Origin: Obelidium mucronatum
Lineage: Eukaryota > Chytridiomycota > Chytridiomycetes > Chytridiales > Chytriomycetaceae
Direction of reading: 5' to 3'
DNA length: 64,000 nt
Assembly: GCA_025765595.1 (NCBI GenBank)
Contig: JAIVFH010000079.1
Span: 1 to 64,000, forward strand
Shown here: positions 56,635 to 64,000 of the stretch, one piece after another
Layout of the letters: every line of letters starts with the position of its first letter
Position numbering within the stretch: the first letter of the stretch is position 1
The notes under the pieces: model-generated
The model's database searches: none
What the model saw: only the letters and a program-made list of their open reading frames with translations
What the model was told of the DNA's origin: nothing
Made by a program: the position numbers and the translations under genes

Positions 56635-57885
56635 TCTGATCAACCATTGCGGGATACTTGTTTGATGCTTTTGACGAACGCGTGATGGCGATGATGATGG
56701 CGAAGATGACAATATTGAAGACGACGACGACGGCGGCGGCGAAGACGATGAAGACGACGACGATAAAGATTCCAAAGAAAATGCTTTGGGCACCGTTGCG
56801 GGCGTCGTCCAGCCCAAAGTAAAAGAAAACCTTTTTTTGCTTCTTGGACTTTTCTTCACTGAGGAGGAGGAGGAGGAGGAGGAAACAATAATATCGTCAT
56901 CAATACTGTAATAATTTGGTGCATCATTTGTTCTTGGTGTTGTTCTTGTCGTCATTGCAGTTGTTGTATCATGATTACCATCATCAGTATCATCATCCCT
57001 GTCGTCGTCGTTGAGCCAATCAAAAGATCTCTTCATACCAGCGGTAGCAGTAGTACCAGTGGCGGACTTGGTTTTTTTGAAGGAATCAAAAAGCCGTGTG
57101 AATACAATAGAATCTTTTCGAGTAACGAATTGAGGAGGATGATGATTCTTTACAACTGCAACTTGAAATTTGGGAACCGCAGCAGATTGTGGAGGAAGAA
57201 GTGAAGAAGAACTAGAGCCAGCAGCAGCGGCAGCAGCAGCAGCAGCGGCGCGCTTCTCCAGCTCTTGGCGCTGGCGTTCTAGTGCGCGGCGGACAAAGAT
57301 GGGTACTTCTTGTTGCTGACTGTTGCCCTCAGCGGTGGGTGGTGGGATGACTGATTGTTTGATGCAAGACTTTTGCGGGAACCGATTGCGGGTTGATATT
57401 GTGCCGAAAGTCGTGAAATCGAGTGGAACAATTGCCGGAAGACTGTCTGACACAAACGAGACACGTTTGCGTTTCAGCAAGGGTGGTGATGGTGATAGTG
57501 GGAGTGATCGTGATGGTGGTAGTGGTAGCGGTAGTGGTAGTCCAGGTACAGTGCTTGAAACTGCAAGTGTAGGCGGAAGTGGTGGCTGAAGAAGGAGGGG
57601 TGTTGTCGGTTGGCTGACAGGCATTCGTCCTGTACAAACAAGCGGATGATCGAAGCCCGCGCCTTCAAGAGGTGAAAGCAGCGGAGTAGCGGGTAGGTCT
57701 TTGTTGACGTCAGCAAGGGACAGTCTGTGGAGTGACAGGAACATCTGATCACTGCTCATTATCATGGTGGGAGTTGCAGCAGCAGCAGTCTCTGTCGCTG
57801 TCTGGTCAAGAGCGCCATCCAAGCTGTATCTCTGTCCGCTGGCAGACGGCGATGGAGACCATCGAGGGCGCTGTGGTGGTCTCAT
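56509..57885 (-). CDS. Intrinsically disordered Ser/Pro-rich protein
   Basis: A single open exon. I chose the ATG of MRPPQRPRWSPSPSASGQRY at 57885 because the frame continues upstream without a better start and the neighbouring gene begins divergently. Content is low complexity: Pro/Leu repeats, Ser runs up to 12, poly-Ala after LERQRQELEKR and acidic DDDRDDDTDDG. Short ordered-looking islands include KRKRVSFVSDSLPAIVPLDF and IPQWLIRTSS. It ends NKRVKIMKWFEK. RVSF-type motifs could dock protein phosphatase 1, but this is speculation. No family was recognised. Confidence 0.6.
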
Positions 57886-58228
57886 TGAATGGAAAAAAAT
57901 ATCGATAATTTCGGAGCCGAAAAGAAAGAGAAAAATGGTCGGCTGGTGCCAACGAAAGGACTTGCATGGGAAGCCGAAACGCAGTGCTCCCGCGTCGAGC
58001 AGCCGGTCCAAGTGCAGTCGCGTCCAGTCCCAGTCCAGTCGACAATCCAATCTCGAAACAACTCGCATGGGATTTGCGCAACAAGAAAACTGACATTCTT
58101 TCTTTTCACTCATTCTATTCTTTCTTTCTTTGCAAAAGACCGACCGACCGGCCACCGCTACGCACCCGTGAGTGAGAAGACGCGAGTGATCGGACGCGAT
58201 CCGCAGCTAACGCAGTTTGCGCACGCAG
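57886..58228. promoter_or_regulatory. Divergent promoter region, Ser-rich protein / FAM72
   Basis: About 340 bp between the two start codons. It contains TTCATTCTATTCTTTCTTTCTTTG and CGACCGACCG patches. No TATA box is obvious. Confidence 0.4.
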
Positions 58229-59636
<1,408 letters not shown>

Positions 59637-59925
59637 ATTTAAAAAAAAAAAAAACACAAGCCTTTTGGGAACCAACAACATCAACAACAAAAAGAAAACC
59701 CATACTTTTGGAAAAAAACGCCCATTTTATTATACCATCTCCAATCAATACATAGCATGCATACACAAAAACCATCACACAACGTACATACATACATACA
59801 TACCCATATTCTTGCATTTTTTTTTTTTCCTTTTCTTGATGCATTGAGTCCAAGCGAATTTGATAAAAATCACCAACAACATAACAAAAAAAAGAAACTT
59901 TTTTTTTTCTTACACACTTTTAAAT

Positions 59926-60632
59926 TCAAAGTTCATTGTTACATACTGCAGCAAACCGACCACCCCCATTATACGCTCCATCTCCAAACAACGACCAACC
60001 CCTCCTATCCGCCGCACCAACCCCGCCCCGTCCTCCCGCATCCAACCTCATCCCAACACCACCCACAACCCTGTCTGGCATACACGCAGGGGCACTCGTT
60101 CGGCAAAACACTGCTGTATCCTTGTCATTGCAAATGGGAGAGTTTAGAAACGGATCTATATACGCTAGTGATGCGGGTACTTCAGGTTCAAAGTCTGGAC
60201 TGTCTTGAACTTCTTCTCCACTGCTACTGCTACTGCTGCTGCTACTGCTACTACCAACGCCGCCACCACTACTACTACTACCACTACTGTTCTTCTCCAA
60301 AGATGAGAACAACACAAGGTAATCCGATACATGTCCCATCGAATCAGTCCAATACGGCCATTGCGCTTGCGTTTCACCCTTTCCTGCAGAAAACCAACCA
60401 AACGAACCACCACCCGTTGAACTTGCATCGCCGCTGTAATACTGAAGCCTTAGGTAATCGCGATACAAGACCCGTTCTGAAGGAACAATTGCTCGGACAC
60501 GCAAGTTCTCATTATGACCCGTTGGGAACTTTGAGTCTCCCACTTGGTTTTTTCGAATTCTGTTAAGAACCCAAACGAAAAAAAAAAAAAAAGGATTTTA
60601 AAAAAAGAACCCAAAAAAAAAGATGACACCTC

Positions 60633-60667
<35 letters not shown>

Positions 60668-63600
60668 TACACTTACATTTCCTTAGCAACTCTATCCATA
60701 TACCCTCGAAACTCAACAAAAGTCCCATTCAACTTCACAGCCTTCTGTCTCATTTCACTCGATAACCCCCAACTCCCCATAAAAACGGCTGGAATCGAAT
60801 ACTTGCTACACCCATTGTCAGCCGTACCTGTCGCATCGCCGCCACCGCCGCCAGCTCGTCGTCTCCGAAGACACAAACTCGCATACACTCTCTTCATAAC
60901 GCCTCGACTTTCCACCGGCAAATCTACACTCGGATTCGTCAACGGAGACCGCAGACCCGCCGCGTATTGCAATGGAGGGATATACATGCTTCGATCTTCA
61001 CCTGTCGCACTCAATAGCGAAGTCATGGGATCGTAACATGTCGCCGCCGCCGCCCCCGCCTCCGTGGCCCTGTCTCGCTCTTTTCCTGAAACGGGATTGT
61101 AGACTGTATCGTCCAGAGTCGCAATCATGATTGGTTCCGTTTCTTTTACTTGGAATAGACAACCGAGAATCGACGACGACGCTCCGTATTTCTCTGCGCT
61201 GCAATGTACAATGGATAGTCTCGCTGGGATCCCCTTCTTCTGCGCCGCCGCCGCGTCTTTGAAAAATATGTGCAAATTGTTTGGATTGTCTATTCGTGTC
61301 GTTGCTCCCGCTCCTCGCGCGAATAAACTGGGACTCATGTATTTCGAGTGATGCCGAAACTGAAAATCATCCTTCTTGATTCGTGTCTTTCCATCGTTGC
61401 TCACGAGCTTGTGCAGGGAATCAGTCAGGATCTGGGTCAGCTTTTCGGCAACAAGAATCGAATCGTACTCTTCTTCAGGATCTGGCAATAATTGCTGCGA
61501 CCTTGGCGAAGACGACGACGATGACGACGCCAAACGCGTCGTTTGAAGAGATATGACATCAAACCCAGCCAAATACGAAAACAGGTAAGGCTCATTCTTG
61601 ACCAGGTTTTCAAGACGAGAAAGACTCAATCCGCCAATATTGAAAGTTACGGTTGAGATTTGCTCATTTGCTTTGAAAAAAAAGATTGAATTTGAAATAT
61701 TAACCTTTTGAGCCCCAGAAAAAAAAAAAAAAAAAAAAAAAAAACAGCATCAACAACAACAACAACACTCACCTTTAACAAGAGTATAAACAACCGGCAA
61801 ATGCCCACCCTCCGAAACCTCACTCGCACACGCCTTATGCTTCGCCAACAACCTATCCTCTCCCACAACACCCCCAACAGCCGCTTTCCGAAACAACTTG
61901 CCATATTCCTTCAACACATCACAAGACCCCGCACCGCTTTCTGACCCGTTCAAGTAGGGAGCAAGACAGCTTTCAAGAGTCGTTACAGCGGCTATAGGCG
62001 CATGCCGAATGGATGGATCACGTTTTGGGTACGAGGTTGGGATAAAGGGGGCCCATACATGGGAGCCACGAGTTCCTGTTTTGCTTGGACTGAAGAATTG
62101 TCTGCATTTTTTTTTTTTTTTTTGTTGAATTAAGTCAAACATCCAATAAAAGAAATAAATGAAAAAAAAGACATCACCTTGCCAAACCAGTTTCATCCAG
62201 CACAAATCGCATCACCTTCTCCATCCCATCACTAAACGTTCCAGCAACAATAATCGGATACCCCAACGAGACTCTGAAATACTCCATCATGAAAAGGAGT
62301 AGCTTGGCTTCCTGATGATTAAATGAAGACCCCCAATTGACATTTATCAAGACAAACTTTGGCAACGATAGAGAGAGAGAGAGAAAAAAAACAAAATGTT
62401 AGCCCTCGCTTGAAACAAGAAGGAAAAAAAAACACGTACTTTCTGGTTCTTATCCTTCTTGGACGTCACCAACGACACCACCGGAACTTCCACTCCAACA
62501 GCCAACGCCACAACAACATTAGAAATAAACGATCCCATCCCATTACTACTACTACTCTCCAAACAAGTCTCCACAGTCATCAGATCACTCCTGTACACCA
62601 ACCGTCCACCTCCAGCCACACTGAACGTTGAAGTACTCATATCACATGCGTCTGTCACCGCAATTTTCCCAGCAAGTGGTGTAGGTAGTTGTAATGGGTT
62701 TGAATCACCGCTACTACCCAGGTGTCGCGCGTTTTGGAGCGCAATCAAGGGCGACTGGGCAGTCAGGAAAGCCAATTGTGGAATCAAGTATGGCGTGTTT
62801 ATGCTTTTTGAGTCGAAATCAAATGTGGATACTGGGGGCAAAAAAGGTAATTAGTCATTAGCCCCCAACAAATTAGAAAGAAAGACAGGAAGAAGAAGCA
62901 AAAAAAAAAGAAAAAAAAACCATCTCAATACAAACCATGATATCTAATTGGAGAACTCATTACACTTTCTGAATTAGCAAAAAACCAATCCGTAAGCGTA
63001 TTGGCAAGCGGAGCAGAAATGTGTGGGAACACTCCTGCAGCCACTTCGGGAGAGTACCCGCAAATCACATTGATTGAAAATTCATCCATTTTGGTGGATT
63101 TGCCTGGTAAATGTAAAAATGTCAGTCAGTCCAAGAGTAAAAATAATAAAAACAAAAAGAGAGAGAGAGGTGGCACTTCACTGAAACTAAATCCAACATC
63201 CAATCGACTACGCCCCACAATATTCCGCCTAAAGTGAATATCCATTTCCAAGTGAGATCCATCAGGAGAAAACTTGAACAACGCGCCTTCTTCGAATCCC
63301 TCAAACTCGAGAGACTTATCATAGCTCTGCAATACCTCGACTTCGCTGCCACTGCTGCCACCAAAATGAGATTCATAATAAGGTATACTAATGTTATTCG
63401 AGAGCTGGATATACGTTGGAACCAGGTTGTGCTTGCCAACAGTGTATTTCAGATTCAGTAATGTGATTGGCACAGAGAACTGAAGACGACTTGTAGACGT
63501 GCATCTGTTTTAAAATAAAAAGATCAACAAACCAAAAAAGAAAACATTGCAGAGTTCTAGATTATTTCTAAACTTTCAAAACTCACCGATCAAAATAAAA

Positions 63601-64000
63601 GGCAGTTTCAGTCGTGGATACATTAATCAACTGTCCTCGATCAGAAAGCTCCTTTCCGAAAAGGCCTCCAAGCATACTGCTGCCCTTGTCTGCAGCAGCA
63701 GCCCCCGCAGCATCCACTTCTTGCCAATACTCGTCTTCATAGTCATAGTAATAACGCTGAAATGTTTCTGGTATTGAATCCACTTGAAGGGTGGCGGTAG
63801 CCACAGACGACATTCCCAACATGACACGTTCTAGCTCATTTCGGTTTCTGGTCAGGTATTCCGATAGGCGATCTCCTCGACCCCCCAAGACTGACGCTTT
63901 ACATGGAATCGATGTTATATCGTTGGCAGCTTTGTAAATCTTGTAGAGCGAGAGGTCGGAGATGGAGCGACATTTCAAGCAGATTGATGAAAATTGGTGC
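59926..64000 (-). CDS. Large protein with degenerate EEP-like domains (5' end outside window)
   Basis: Many exons read on the minus strand from the right edge to TGA at 59926. An upstream region (63978-62347) contains ISDLSLYKIYKAANDITSIP and other unrecognised parts. Then FVLINVNWGSSFNHQEAKLL and GYPIIVAGTFSDG resemble the late strands of an endonuclease/exonuclease/phosphatase fold. A second start, ISTVTFNIGGLSLSRLENLV then AGFDVISLQTTRL, resembles the fold's TxN...DxxxLQE opening but has Thr in place of the catalytic Glu. The end HVSDYLVLFSS has Tyr where SDH would be expected. This suggests an inactive EEP-type scaffold, held with low confidence. The C-terminal part has Ser and Gly runs. 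Confidence 0.5.

Overview
This is a eukaryotic nuclear window with short spliceosomal introns (GT..AG, about 45-110 bp, often with poly-T or poly-A stretches), no operons and compact gene spacing. The decisive clue is a cluster of three rhodopsin-guanylyl cyclase genes at 12.2-18.7 kb. One of them, once spliced, puts Glu, Asp and Glu at residues 136, 140 and 262 and the retinal lysine at 266. That is the numbering I recall for NeoR, the near-infrared rhodopsin of the chytrid Rhizoclosmatium globosum. A flagellar axoneme gene (CFAP45) fits a zoosporic fungus. I infer that the window is R. globosum or a very close chytrid.

Layout. 1-9.3 kb is a transposon graveyard: the edge of an unidentified gene, a frameshifted Ty3/gypsy integrase remnant, a piggyBac transposase with two in-frame TGA codons, a structurally complete PIF/Harbinger element with 18-bp terminal inverted repeats and AAT target duplications, and a second Myb-like element. 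9.7-12.2 kb holds MutY and an unknown GC-rich gene. 12.2-19.4 kb is the photoreceptor cluster: two tandem rhodopsin-guanylyl cyclases on the minus strand, a 215-bp divergent promoter, NeoR on the plus strand, and a decayed second NeoR copy. 19.7-40.6 kb holds a Rap/Rsr1 GTPase, a KDEL-ended disulfide isomerase, a MYB factor, two unrecognised genes, CFAP45, a tandem CxH..CxxC zinc-repeat protein, a membrane-anchored cyclophilin and an amidase. 41-43.3 kb is a decayed Tudor-SN (SND1) gene, followed by two tandem SUMO genes. 44.9-64 kb holds an F-box-like protein, a palindrome-flanked 48-bp repeat array, a PD-(D/E)XK-like protein, a methyltransferase, a membrane-anchored prolidase, an unknown gene, a Ser-rich disordered protein, a FAM72 homologue and a protein with EEP-like domains that runs off the right edge.

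How the genes work together. In the known system, NeoR forms heterodimers with RGC1 or RGC2, and light controls cGMP synthesis, presumably for zoospore phototaxis. The sequence explains the dependence: NeoR's cyclase domain has lost the catalytic Asn and Arg (now Thr455 and Lys459), while both RGC genes keep them. The shared promoter suggests co-expression. The two RGC paralogues are almost identical in the cyclase half but clearly divergent in the rhodopsin half, which suggests conversion of the output domain with diversification of the sensor. The remaining genes are ordinary housekeeping or unrecognised fungal genes. Several share a strikingly GC-rich 5' end.
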